From: Phaseolus vulgaris
Lineage: Eukaryota; Streptophyta; Magnoliopsida; Fabales; Fabaceae
Direction: 5' to 3'
Length of the DNA stretch: 64,000 nucleotides
Assembly: GCF_000499845.2 (NCBI RefSeq)
Contig: NC_023756.2
Coordinates: 31,897,660-31,961,659, forward strand
Part shown: positions 33,451-44,021 of the stretch, one piece after another
How positions within the stretch are numbered: the stretch's first letter is position 1
Layout: each line of letters opens with the position of its first letter
Notes under the pieces: generated by a model
Told to the model about the DNA's origin: nothing
Database searches by the model: none
The model's input: only the letters and a program-made list of their open reading frames with translations
Made by a program: the position numbers and the translations under genes

Positions 33451-33775
33451 TTTGCCACCTTTTTCATGTAGCCAATTCTAATTTGTGGTAAAGTCAAGAT
33501 TTTTTATCAAGTAACGTGTGCGGGTGCTGTTGGCAGGGGTGTCAAGGCATTTCATACAATAAAAGTTGCCTCCTTTTTCATGTAGCCAGATCTAATTTGT
33601 GGTAAAGTCAAGATTTTTATAAAGAAATGTGTGCGGGTCCTGCTGGTGGTGGTGTCAAGGCATTGCACACTCAAAAGTTGCCACCTTTTTTGTGTAGCCA
33701 GATCTAATTTGTGGTAAAGTCAAGATTTTTATAGAGAAACGTGTGCGAGTGCTGCTGGCGGTGGTGCGGTAGGGT
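33451..33775 (+). repeat. LINE 5' UTR monomers, copy 2 (three units)
   Basis: Units start at 33451, 33565 and 33677 (spacing 114 and 112 bp), each with TTGCCNCC, TGTAGCCAGATCTAATTTG, GGTAAAGTCAAGATTTTTAT and GTGTGCGGGT. They end just before ORF1. Confidence 0.8.
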
Positions 33776-33814
33776 CAAAAGTTTCTTTTCTTGGAGTTTT
33801 GTAGAACTTCGAGA

Positions 33815-34597
33815 ATGGTGGAGGCATCTTCCGGTATCTTGATAACTTGTGGTTGTTTGAAAGAGAACCCAGTGATTCCAATTAAGAAGGCGATTGTTAC
33901 GCAAGGACATAGGAAAACCTATGCTCAAGCCTTGGGCAATACTTGTGACATCCCTTTGTTCCAACTACCTACACCTTGTATTAAGGGGGACATGGTTGTT
34001 ATTCGGGTTGATGAGGAAGATTACTTAGCTGGTCTTGAGGATTGCAAGACCCATCTACATGGTCGGATTATGCTCTCTGAGGGGGATAAACCTCTCACAC
34101 ACCTTGCTTTGACTAAAAAGTTGCAGCTTATGTTGAAGGCTATTGGACCGTGGAAAGCAATCTCTTTTGGGAAGGGTTTTTATGAGTTTGAGTTCTCTCC
34201 TTTAGAAGACATGCGGTGGGTTCTCGAGATTTGTTCATGGGAGTTATCTCCTGGTTTCTTGAGATTGTTTGCCTGGACATAAGACTTTGTTTCATCTACT
34301 ATAAAGAGTACTAAAACCCAGGAATATTAGAGACCAAGGGCTATATTTTCCATTGCTAGAGGTATTGGTAGTCCTTTGTCTTTGGATGATCATAACATGA
34401 AAATGAATAGAGGTTTGTTTGCAAGAGTGCTGGTGGATATTGATCTTTTGTCCTCTTTTCCAAATCAGTTGTTAAACGTTCAGGCTTTGCATTTATTGCT
34501 GATGTGGAATATAAATGACTCCCTCCATTTTTCTCTCACTGTAAGATGATTGGGCCTGAACTTGCTCAATGTCACGTGATTTATGCTCATAGTCGTG
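33815..34597 (+). pseudogene. LINE ORF1 fragment, copy 2
   Basis: Start MVEASSGILITCGCLKEN. The open part to 34282 (about 155 residues) contains CIKGDMVVIRVDEEDYLAG, the DUF4283-like KAIGPWKAISFGKGFYEFEF, and ELSPGFLRLFAWT then a stop. The following sequence (ARGIGSPLSLDDHNMKMNRG) is frame-broken. RNA-binding LINE ORF1, inactive. Confidence 0.8.
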
Positions 34598-34600
34598 TTA

Positions 34601-35104
34601 CTTGATCTCAAAATAAGTCTTCTCAAAAGAAAATTCCTAATGAACGGGAACAAGAGAACAATGTTTCCATCTTAGATGCTACTATCATTTAAAATCACCA
34701 ATTTTCATGCTTTTGTCCTCTTCATCTCACAACCTATTTGAAGCCTTTTTCTGCAGCTTCCAAAATTATTTCTTTATAAAAAGGACTCCTCAGCTTGATT
34801 AAAAACCTTCTCATTTGGAACTTCTTCTTCCTAGTTGCTTTCACCAGAATCCTCCAACCTTCTATGTGTAAAAGAGTGAATGGAAGATTTCGATGTTGTA
34901 TTCCATACTTATGCATTAGCAATGGATCCCATCTCCGAGTGCCTATGATGCAGAAAAGTTATGCAAATTGCTTTGTTGCATAGTTGTATTGCTGAAGTTG
35001 TGATGGACATCTATGTTTATTTGTAGTAGCCATGCTGATGTGAGTTGATTTTAGGATTGCACATTTTATGGGTTACTCTTTTGTTTATGAGTTTTAAGAT
35101 TAGC
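34601..35104. other. Unassigned sequence with a short minus-strand open frame
   Basis: The minus strand has an open frame of about 62 codons (34922-34734; EGWRILVKATRKKKFQMRRF is part), basic, with no family recognised. It may be a leftover exon; there is no supporting start or splice context. Confidence 0.3.
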
Positions 35105-35760
35105 AATTATGGTGAGAAACCCAAATATGATTCTCACAGGACACAAACTTAACCAAGTGGTTAAGTAAGTGTGAAGGTGCATTTCTAGAGGGTAAAGAGA
35201 AAACACAAGTATGGTGATTATGATGATGAAGGTGCAGAAATAAAAGGCATGAAAAGAACAATAAGATGATGAAGAAAGCCAAACATAAATGAATAAAAGT
35301 ATGGAAGAATGACGTAAGGAAAAGAAAAGAAAAACTCAAAGGTGAAAAGATTAAGAGATTCTTATGGAATAATGAATCATGCCACTTGGAGGGGGAGGAG
35401 ACTCCAAGATAAGTGGTGAACAACCGCCACTTGAAGTGCTCAAACACCCAAGATAAGACCCAATTTCTAGGAGACAAAGCTCACTAAACACTTCTGCAAA
35501 GTTTCCTTTCTATTTCAAATTCAAGTGTCAAAATACATGAGGCAAAACACCCTTTATATAGGAGAGAGTGACTTGGGGAGCAAGAGTGAGAGGGGTAGGG
35601 GTGTAATTTATGAGAAACCTTCTAGAAGGTAGATCAAAGAAACCATAAACCTAAGTGCACATGTTATTAAAGGTAGGCTTGGCACAAGGCCAAATTACTA
35701 AGCACAGTTTACTCAAATTACTAAGCATACCCAACTCTGGCTTATTCTTCTATTTGTACC
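35105..35760 (-). repeat. LTR-like fragment related to element F
   Basis: Shares with 40130-40345 a paired pattern of GCCACTTG and CAAGATAAG boxes followed by CTTTATATAGGAG-like TATA sequence. Ends and target duplication not resolved. The long minus-strand open frame here is not supported as a gene. Confidence 0.5.
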
Positions 35761-35978
35761 CTTAAAGTGAGCCCAATTTATTTGCATAAACTTGTCGTTT
35801 AAAAAAACTAAAAGAAAGAACATATGATGCTCTAGCCTATGTCCAGTTCTTCTTATTTTAAGGTCCTTCTGAAGTTTGGTGGGACCTTGTCTAGGATGCC
35901 GAGATGACTAGCTTAATTGTGAAGTGTATGTCGTGTATCACACGCACCTGCAAATAAACTGCATATGCAGAATCTTTG

Positions 35979-35992
35979 CGCGCGCGCGCGCG

Positions 35993-36054
<62 letters not shown>
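35979..36054. repeat. Compound microsatellite (GC)n(AC)n(AT)n
   Basis: Uninterrupted alternating purine-pyrimidine tract: GC/CG to about 35992, CA to about 36013, then TA to 36054. Confidence 0.97.
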
Positions 36055-36059
<5 letters not shown>

Positions 36060-37204
36060 CCTCCTTTGCAATTTAGTTAACAAAAAATAGTGAAGTTAAG
36101 CAACACCCTTGGTTAAGAATTTAGGTATTTATCTATAACCTCCTAATTGCCATGGTTAATGCCATGTCTAAAGATCACATAACACTATTCCCTGCATAGA
36201 TTATGGTTTCATATTATCAAGATACACTACAACAACTACCACTATAACATTTTTTTTTTACCAGCAAAGAATTAAACAAGGAGGATCCAACCATGTAAAA
36301 AAGGTGCAGATAACACTGAACCCAGAGATGATATTAGAAACATAAAACTTCCCATACTTAACAAAAGATTGTAAAACAGTATACAAGGTAGGTTGCAACT
36401 AACCTATTGAAGGACCACACACAACAAAAACATAAGCTAATCCACATAGCCTAGAGAAGCTTTTTTGAACCCTTTCAAACCTAACATCTAATTGTGGTTG
36501 TTAGTTTGTGGTCTGGAAGTTTTGCATTGTGTTTTTACTTTTGGTATTTGTTTCCTGCACAAACTAACATACTTCTTTCTACCTTTTCTAGCTAGGACCT
36601 ACTTTGATTATTTTGTTAAAGACTTTATGCAGATAGATAAACTACAACAATTGTACCCTATGTCAATTGTTATACCATCGTATAGAAGTTTAAATTAACC
36701 TTTTATAGTAATGATAACAAAATATAACTACAAAAATATAATCAAAATAATTATGGCCCAAATTAAAGAGTTACTTACTATAATCAATGAATTGATTACA
36801 GATACACTCTTTGGAACTATTTAAATTATTTATTGATTAGGTTTTTTCTTTTCAAACAACAAATTGGGTACATGTAGGACTTATGTTAAATAACTCTAAA
36901 TTGATTCATTTTGATTAATTGTTGATCAAATTAAAGTTTATATTAACATCAATCAACAATTGATTAAAAGGAATTAGAAAGAATTTAGAAATTTTGCTCT
37001 AAAATTATTGTTGAAAAATCCAACGTCTTCTTGAGAATCAATCAAATTATATGCATAATTAACACCAAATTCTCTTCAAACATGAATTTATAACTATATA
37101 TGAATATAACATGGATTATCTCTTAAAATAAGAGACAAGCACGGTAAATATAAAAATTTGCATGCAATTAATATAAAAGATAGGGGTAAAAAGGATTTGA
37201 ATAA
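36055..37204. other. AT-rich intergenic sequence
   Basis: No gene or element recognised. Confidence 0.6.
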
Positions 37205-37600
37205 AAAGACCTTAATTTCACGCACAATAAAAGACTTTCTTATTGTGTGTGTGTTTTGTGTGTAAAAAATAATTGACTAGAAAAATCTTAATTTCACGCA
37301 CAATAAAATACTTTCTTATTGTGTGTGTTATGCGTGTATGTGTTGTGTGTTGTGTTGTGTGTATGTATTTTATGTGTAAAAAAGAATTGACTATAAAGAA
37401 CTTAATTTCACACACAATAAAATACATTCTTATTATGTGTCTATGTGAGGGTGTCATGTGTGTGTGTGTCGTGTCGTGTGTGTGTGTTGTGTGTAAAACG
37501 AAATTGACTAGAAAAAACTTATATTCACGTACAATAAAATACTTTATTATTGTGTTGTGTGTGTGTTGTGCGTTGTGTGTGTGTGTGATGTAGTATTACT
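37205..37600. repeat. Hairpin minisatellite with (TG)n arms
   Basis: Four degenerate units (near 37210, 37291, 37404 and 37522), each with CTTAATTTCACGCACAATAA, then TTCTTATTGTGTGTG and a variable TG run. CACAATAA and TTATTGTG form a short inverted repeat in each unit. Confidence 0.85.
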
Positions 37601-37653
37601 ACCAGAGATGGATAATGTAAAAATAATGTGATGTCAAAATTAACGACAATATG

Positions 37654-38310
37654 TGTTAGAAAGGATGGCTTTAAACGAGAGGGGGGTGAATTGTTTATAG
37701 AGGGTTTTCGCAAAATTTTAAGTCAAGAATGAAATTATCTCGAGAAACAAATGATAAAGAATTCAGTTTGCCAAAACACAAAGCAAAAACAACAGCACCA
37801 GAAAAACAATCGGTTGTTTATACTAGTTTGCAAATATCAAAACAGAATTTTAAGAGATTAAGGATAGAGAGAATGCACAAAAATGTTTATACTCGTTCAC
37901 TCTAAACCCAGAGATACATCTAGTCTTCTCAGAAACCACTGAGGAATTCCACTAAGCAATCAAACCTAGATCACTTACAACACAACAAAGAAAGTAACCT
38001 TGATCCCCTCAAGACACGCACTTCTCTTGGTCAACACACCAACACTAAGAATGCTGATCTTGATCCCCTCAAGAACACACAACACTTCTCAACAAACACA
38101 CAAGGTTCTTTCAACAGATACAAGGATTACACTTGTTACAGAAACAAATCTGAAATCAATACAAGAGAAAATCCTATCTCACACTCTTTGATCAAACTCA
38201 ATCTCTAAGCAATCTCAACTCTTTCAAAAAACAGTAAGTTTTCAAAATCTTAGAAAAACCCAAATAGGTTTTTCAATTTGTAAACCAAAGTTGTTTGTTA
38301 TCAAATCTTA
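37654..38310 (-). repeat. Element E 3' LTR, truncated
   Basis: Matches 44022-44695 of the 5' LTR, then stops at ATCTTAACA, joining sequence equivalent to 9391 of element B. About 480 bp of LTR and the tract beside it are lost. Confidence 0.88.
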
Positions 38311-38350
38311 ACAATCGGTTGTTTCAATACATCAACCGGTTGTTTTCTCT

Positions 38351-39541
38351 TCATTCATCATCATCAGCATATTGAAGATCAAAGATCTAGTTCTGTACTA
38401 CCTCAATCTATTCATCTAGGGTCATGAAACGTGCATCCATGCTGTCAAACCTGTTATCAATCCTCTGGAAATTGCTGACACATAGATCATGGAGATTCCT
38501 TTGATTCTCCGCAAAACTATCAAGTCCATTAACCATGAATCTCTCAAAAAGTGACATGGTTTGCATTCTTTCTTCTTGATTTCCAGCACCAGCACTAAGT
38601 CCAGCATCTTGATGTGCTTCAGGTAGATCTTCATGTTGAAAATCCATATCTTGTTCATGATCAGCAGCAGCACTAGATGAGGCTCCAAAGTCACCATCTT
38701 TGCTAATCCATTTGCCACCTCCTATGGTGAATCCCATTTTACTGAGAGATTCATTGTTCAACTCTTGAGTTGACTTGACCAACTCAGATGTTTCATCCTC
38801 TAGGTTCACTTCAAAATAGAGCAGAAATTTAGAAATCAAAACAACATATGGATAGGGATAGTCACTTAAACTCATTGCCTTTTGCATGAGCTCTTTGATG
38901 ATGTGTATCCAATTAATTTTGATCTTCTTCATAATGCAGAAGATGTACACCAGATCCTCCTCTGTAAGCACTGAATGATTGCTCCCCCTTGGAGTTAGAA
39001 TCCAAGTCACAATGAGGGCTAGCAACCTTTCATCAAGCCTTAAGCCACCAACCGAACAAGTCCTAACTTATGCATTTTGGTTCTTCAAGTAGCTCTTGTA
39101 GTATTGAACTTTGTTGAAGTCCTCCACTACTCCAAGGTTCCCCTTGTTAATTCTGAGGCCTGAGTACTTTAGACCAGCTACAACAGTCCACACATCATGT
39201 GTAAACTCCTTATCTACACCTTTTACATGAGAAACAAGGTTGTTTCCTTCAAACTTGAGATTTGTGTAGAAAACTCTTATCAAATCTGGACAGATATTCC
39301 CTTTCATCCCCAAGAACTTTCTAAGGGACTGATCTTTGAGGAGCCTTCTGACATTGTCCAGCTTTTGGCTTTTCAGCCAAACAAAGCAAACAACTTTAGG
39401 GTTGTTTATCACTTTGGTGTTAGTCTCAAATCTATATCTCTCAATTAGATCATTATCACCAGAAAACCATCCTTCAAGCCTTCCTCCAGACCTTACTGCT
39501 CTGGATTTGACTCTTCTTGAGGTGGGAGGAGTTGAGTCCAT
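38351..39541 (-). pseudogene. Accessory ORF of element E, 397 codons with two stops
   Basis: Start MDSTPPTSRRVKSRAVRSGG at 39541, end TGA at 38351, as in element B. Relative to B it has a 6-bp insertion (which creates a TAA after KNQNA, about 39068) and a 15-bp deletion in the acidic linker, so the frame is kept throughout; a second stop follows MTLDE (38408). Conserved blocks: GWFSGDNDLIERYRFET, ICPDLIRVFYTNLKFEGNN, AGLKYSGLRINKGNLG, ALIVTWILTPRGSNHSVL and YPYVVLISKFLLYFEVNLED, then the coiled-coil-like tail. Function unknown. Confidence 0.8.
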
Positions 39542-39702
39542 GATGGTAGAGAAGAAAACAGAGAAAAGCTCACACAAGATTTTGCAAGAGATGTTGCAAT
39601 TGGTTGTTCTTGTGGAAGAGATCAGTTGCAACAGATTTTATAGCATAAACAGAATCATAAAGCATTCAATGACATGAGTGGGTACCAGATTTCCAGAGAG
39701 AG

Positions 39703-40735
39703 TGATATGATTCCAATAGCAATATATCGATGATTCTTTGACATTTTATGGAATCAACTTGAGTTGGAGATTGAATAGGCACTTTTATAGAGATGGATCA
39801 ATGTTCTATGTTTCAAAAACTCACCAAAACTTGCACCAAACACCAAACTCACATGGAAGTTCCATTTCTTGCCAATTGAACCGATTAAATTGAACAAGAA
39901 AGTAAATGAACCGATTGAAACTCTAAAGAAAGCAATTGAACCGAACAAAACATGAAAAGAAGCTACTGAACCGAATTAAAACAGTGAGAAATTGAAAAGA
40001 ACCGAACAAAAGTGTAAGAAAAGGAAGATGAACCGATTAAAAGAAACTACACTTGTTTTGGAGTTCATATGGACATGGAAATGGAAGAACTAGATGGAAA
40101 AGAGAGAAGACTTATGTGGTTGAAGAACTTGGTTGATGAACACGCCACTTGAAGTATGAATGCTCCAAGATAAGTGTGGGAAGCCGCCACTTGAGAGAAC
40201 CAAGACACTCAAGATAAGACAAGGTGTAGGAGAAGACAAAGTTCTCACAATTCTCTCTCAATTTGAGTAGAGTTTCTCTATTACAATTTCCAAATCTGCA
40301 TTATGAAGGACCTAAGCCCTCCTTTTATAGGAGCAAGGGCTGGTCATGAAGCTTACAAAACAAGCTAACCAAAAGTCCCTTGCATGCTACTCACTTCTAG
40401 CACCTAAAGTGAAGCATGAAGAGTCACCTTCTAGAAAATTCTAAACTAATGCCTAAAGATGCTTTTACAAAAGAGGTATCTAAGGTTTCCCTCTAAGCAC
40501 CTTCCTAAAAACTATATATTTAAACATTCTACATTTTATAAAAGAAACTATAAAGAGAGATATTTATTTGAAGCTCATTCTTTGACGGCTTGTAGACTTC
40601 TTTGGCTTTAGGCTTGATCCTTACTTTATTTTATGTCTTCTTTTAATTTTGAGAAGACTAGAAGGAAGAACTTCAAATGTGAGGGTGGATGTCCTCTTCC
40701 TCCCTTAATAAAAGCCTCCTTTATTTGATTCTCAT
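39703..40735 (-). repeat. Element F 3' LTR
   Basis: Ends TTTATTTGATTCTCATC, repeated at the other end of the element. Carries a 30-bp phased array of GAACCGA boxes (39878-40040) and paired GCCACTTG / CAAGATAAG boxes (40141-40220), followed by CTTTTATAGGAGC. Confidence 0.85.
39878..40040. repeat. Phased GAACCGA array in element F LTR
   Basis: GAACCGAWY-type boxes start at 39878, 39908, 39938, 39968, 39999 and 40030: six copies at 30-31-bp spacing with diverged sequence between. Confidence 0.9.
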
Positions 40736-42048
40736 CGTACTCCTCGAGTTGGAGAGAATTCGTCCACGAATTCTGAATCCCTGCATATAACAAAGTCAGT
40801 TTAATTTTACAATTAAAAGTGGAAGAAAAATGTAAACATGACTTATCATTTGTAAACAATGGGAGTTCAGAAAAGGAGGTTCTATAAACCGACCAAGTTG
40901 GAAAAATTTGTTTGGGAATGATGATATCTTTTGGAAAAAGACCTCTTAAATGGTGAAAACCATTAGGAGGTATGAAATCATCCCTAACACTTTTTAACCA
41001 AGATGGTGTTGAAATAGAAACCTTGGGTAATGAAAAAGATAAGGAAGGAAAACACCTTGAAGGTGAAAGGATAAGACTCATGTCAACTTGGCTTTCTTTG
41101 TCCTTTTCATTTTTACGTGAGGGAGGTGGGTGAGGTAGGTCTTGTTTTACCTTGTTTGTCATTAAGGTTTTTTGTGGACAATGAAGAGCTATGTGCCCAA
41201 AACCTAAACATTTAAAACTTTTTATATTGGAAGTTTTGGTAGGTGACTTAGGAGTAGAAGAATTTGTAGTAGAAACTTGTTTTGTAGACGTGGTTTTCAA
41301 AAGATATAATTCCATCTTGATGGCTATGCGAAACACTTGCTTCAAAGAAGAGTACTCATTTAATTCTATAAATTCTCTAATATCTCTTCTTAAACCACGG
41401 ACAAACCATTTTATCTTTGACTTTTCATTAGCATGCATATTCATTTTAGTCAAAGTGGTTTCAAAATCTTTAAAGTATTCATCTACCATCCTATGTCCTT
41501 GAGGAAGCCCTTGGAACTTCAACAAGTGTTCCTTCCTAGAATGAGGAACAAACCTCGCGCGCATATACTCTTTCAAAGTATTCCAAGAAACCACGGGAGG
41601 TTTCTTGCGATATATAATGTCCATTACAATTTTATGCCACCATTCTTTGGCATAATCACTAAATTTTATGCCACAGGATCTCAAATATTTGTTCACACTT
41701 AGCCTCCCAATCTAAATATACATTAAGATCACTAGAGCCATTAAAACAAGGAAGCTTGACCAAAGGTAGCCTAGCCTTTGCATCTTGGTAGATGCCATTT
41801 CCATGGTGATGTCTCTCCCCTTGGTTGTGATGTCTATGTCCATGGAATTGGGGTGGAGTCCTCCTTCTCCTATGGTCTTCTTCACGGCCTATGTCATTGG
41901 AAGAACCTCTTGTTGAAGGTCTATGTGCATGATGCTCCTCATGGATAGAGTGAGATGGACTAGCTTGTTGCACCTCCATCTTTTGCAATTTCTCTTCCAA
42001 ACGCCTAATGGTGCGTTGTGCTTCATGTAATTCACCAAGGACCGAAGC
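40626..42048 (-). pseudogene. Element F gag (Ty3/gypsy retrotransposon gag)
   Basis: Starts within a coiled coil (GELHEAQRTIRRLEEKLQ), then a His/Arg-rich linker, LPLVKLPCFNGSSDLNVYLD, a frameshift near 41680, AKEWWHKIVMDIIYRKKPPV, RFVPHSRKEHLLKFQGLPQG, VDEYFKDFETTLTKMNM and WFVRGLRRDIREFIEL. The knuckle reads SFKCLGFGHIALHC with its first Cys replaced by Ser. Pol is absent; the frame runs into the pol-end and LTR sequence (SLQLEEYDENQ). Confidence 0.85.
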
Positions 42049-42049
42049 T

Positions 42050-42089
42050 TCCTCCCTTAATAAAAGCCTCCTTTATTTGATTCTCATCA
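42050..42089 (-). repeat. Element F 5' LTR remnant
   Basis: Last 40 bp of the LTR, matching 40697-40735 (CCTCCCTTAATAAAAGCCTC is the start). Confidence 0.85.
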
Positions 42090-42360
42090 GAGAGGGGACT
42101 TGATCATGCCCTGCACAGAAAACATTAGAAAAAGAAGAAAATCACATGGTCTTCACATGTGATCTTTGACTAGTCATAAAAGCTCTTGAATTTCCAAGAT
42201 TTTGGAATATATTCCATTATGACTGTTGTAACTTCTTTCTGAGCATGATCAGCTTTCAACACAGTTTCATTCACCAAGGATTCTTTCTTTAGTTTGATCT
42301 GCAACGGATAGAAATTTAAAATAGAAATTAAATTGGTTTCTTCACAGTGTTGTCAGAGTC

Positions 42361-42440
42361 AAAACAATCGGTTGTTTCGAGAAAACAATCGGTTGTTTCG
42401 AGAAAACAATCGGTTGTTTCGAGAAAACAATCGGTTGTTT
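42361..42440. repeat. Four-copy array of the palindromic motif in element E
   Basis: AAACAATCGGTTGTTT repeated at 42361, 42382, 42403 and 42424 with CGAGA spacers: exact 21-bp period. The same place in element B (11065) has two copies. Confidence 0.97.
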
Positions 42441-42756
42441 TTCTGCAGCAGTAAAACTCATTTTGAATTTTTAAGCATGAGCAAAAATAAATCAAAGCAG
42501 ATGAAATTGAACACTTTAAAGAGGTTATACAAACATGTAAATGAACTTAAAAACAAAAATTAAGAACAGAGATAAGGAATGTCTTATCCTTTGTGTTGTT
42601 CTTTCAATGAGCCATGTGCTTTGAGATCAAGAAGCCTTATTTTCACTGTTGAGGGCTTTTGGACAGATACAGAACATTGATTCAGCTTCAATTTTGGTCT
42701 TTTTCTTCCAAAAACTTGATCAAATGACTCAGTCCTTCACACTTCTTTAGATTTCC

Positions 42757-43321
42757 TGCACAAACATGAGTTCAAGCAACAAGATTTGGCTCATTCACAA
42801 ATGTGGGTCCAATTGATTTCTCTTTCTCATTTGGAACCACACATCCTTTAGGAATCCATTTCATGTAGCCTCTAGGAACAGAAAACTTTCTTATTTTGCA
42901 GAATTTAACAGAATGGCCCTTTTTCATGCAGTAAAAGCATGTAACAACCGGTTGTTTCGACTTAACAATCGGTTGTTTTACTTGCTTTCTTAAAAAAAAT
43001 TGAAAACTTATCTTGTTTGTTTTGTGGATTAAAGCCTAAACCAACATTTCCAAAAACACAGCTTTGAGATGCCAAGACATTCTCGAAGTTAGATTTCCCT
43101 TTTGAAAGCTTGTCCACAGTATCAACAAGATAATGCACTTTCTTCTCAAGGTTTTCACAATTTTTGCAAATGAGAGTGTCACACTTGCAAGAAGAATTTT
43201 TGAAATGTGTTTCCAGATTTTTTAAATCCTTTTTAGATTTTTCAATCTCATCTTCAAGTGCTTTCACTCTCTTTTCCAGCCAGCTGTTAAGTTCTTTCAA
43301 TCGGTTTTTTGAAAGCACCAA
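42757..43321 (-). pseudogene. Element E gag C-terminal part
   Basis: Coiled-coil segment (KRVKALEDEIEKSKKDLKN to VHYLVDTVDKLSKGKSNFEN), then after a frame break the second zinc knuckle CFYCMKKGHSVKFC-like and FSVPRGYMKWIPKG, ending before a pol-free spacer. Same as element B. Confidence 0.8.
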
Positions 43322-43345
43322 TCGATTAGCTTCATCGTGAGTTTC

Positions 43346-43960
43346 TTAAAAAGCTTCAAGCAATTCATTATAATTTTGTTCATTTAAGGAAGCACATGAA
43401 CTTACATCACTTGAGCTACTTGACTCATCATCATCTTCGACAATTAGGCATAAGTTTGCCTTTTCTTCCTTACTTGATGATGAACTTTTATCATTATAAG
43501 CTCTTCTTGAATTACCTTTCTTCTCATGTTTCTTGAAGTTTCTCTTCCTTCTGTTGGGACATTTAGTTTTAACATGACCCTTCTTTTTGGATTCTGAAGA
43601 GAGAAATTCAGCAGAAGATTCTTCTTTTTCCATCAATGCACTCCTTGGATTTTTGTGATGCTCTTTAAGGGTATTCCACATTTCTTTGGCATAACTACAT
43701 TCTGAAACCTTAAGCAATTCATTAAAATCAAGTGCAAATACAATGATGTTGATAGCTATACAATTAAGATGTTCAGTTTTAGAAGAATCGTTTTCAGATA
43801 TAGGCATGAGATAGTTCTCTGTAATGACATTCCAGATTTTCCTATCTAAAGCTTCAACAAAGAATTTCATTCTTATGCACCACAAATCATATTTCATACC
43901 ACAGAGCAAAGGTGGTTTGCTTAAACAGGCACCTTCCCCTAAAGAAAACTTTTCAGCCAT
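43346..43960 (-). pseudogene. Element E gag, shortened
   Basis: Start MAEKFSLGEGACLSKPPLLC with LCGMKYDLWCIRMKFFVEAL. At about SECSYAKEMWNTLKEHHKNP the UBN2 centre is lost and the frame jumps to the knuckle, of which only GHVKTKC remains. It then reaches the serine-rich acidic part and stops at 43346. About 250 residues shorter than B's gag region, so it is unlikely to form a capsid. Confidence 0.82.
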
Positions 43961-44021
43961 TTAAAAAAGATTTAGGATCAAAACTTGAATATCTTTCAAG
44001 AACCAAACTATTGATGTCAAT

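Larger units (their letters stand above)
33019..34600 (+). mobile_element. LINE 5' end, second tandem copy
   Basis: Same start as 31775, longer because it keeps the ORF1 middle. Ends without ORF2. The junction with copy 1 shares TTAGATGAAT. Confidence 0.75.
39703..42089 (-). mobile_element. Element F: gag-only Ty3/gypsy element inside element E
   Basis: TGATATGATTCC to ATTCTCATCA with perfect target duplication GAGAG (39698-39702 and 42090-42094). The left LTR is complete (39703-40735). The right LTR keeps only its last 40 bp (42050-42089), repeated from 40697. Between them on the minus strand lies gag. Pol is deleted, as are the rest of the 5' LTR and the primer site. Confidence 0.9.

Noticed and set aside
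35100..35477. 125-codon minus-strand frame rich in Phe, Leu and His
   Set aside because: Falls in LTR-like DNA related to element F, low-complexity, no recognised family.
37273..37593. 106-codon plus-strand frame
   Set aside because: Translation of TG-rich minisatellite units; repeats of Cys and Val with no coding support.
42361..42440. Short regular repeats resembling a CRISPR array
   Set aside because: Spacers are identical CGAGA and only 5 bp, the genome is a plant, and the repeat belongs to a retrotransposon spacer.
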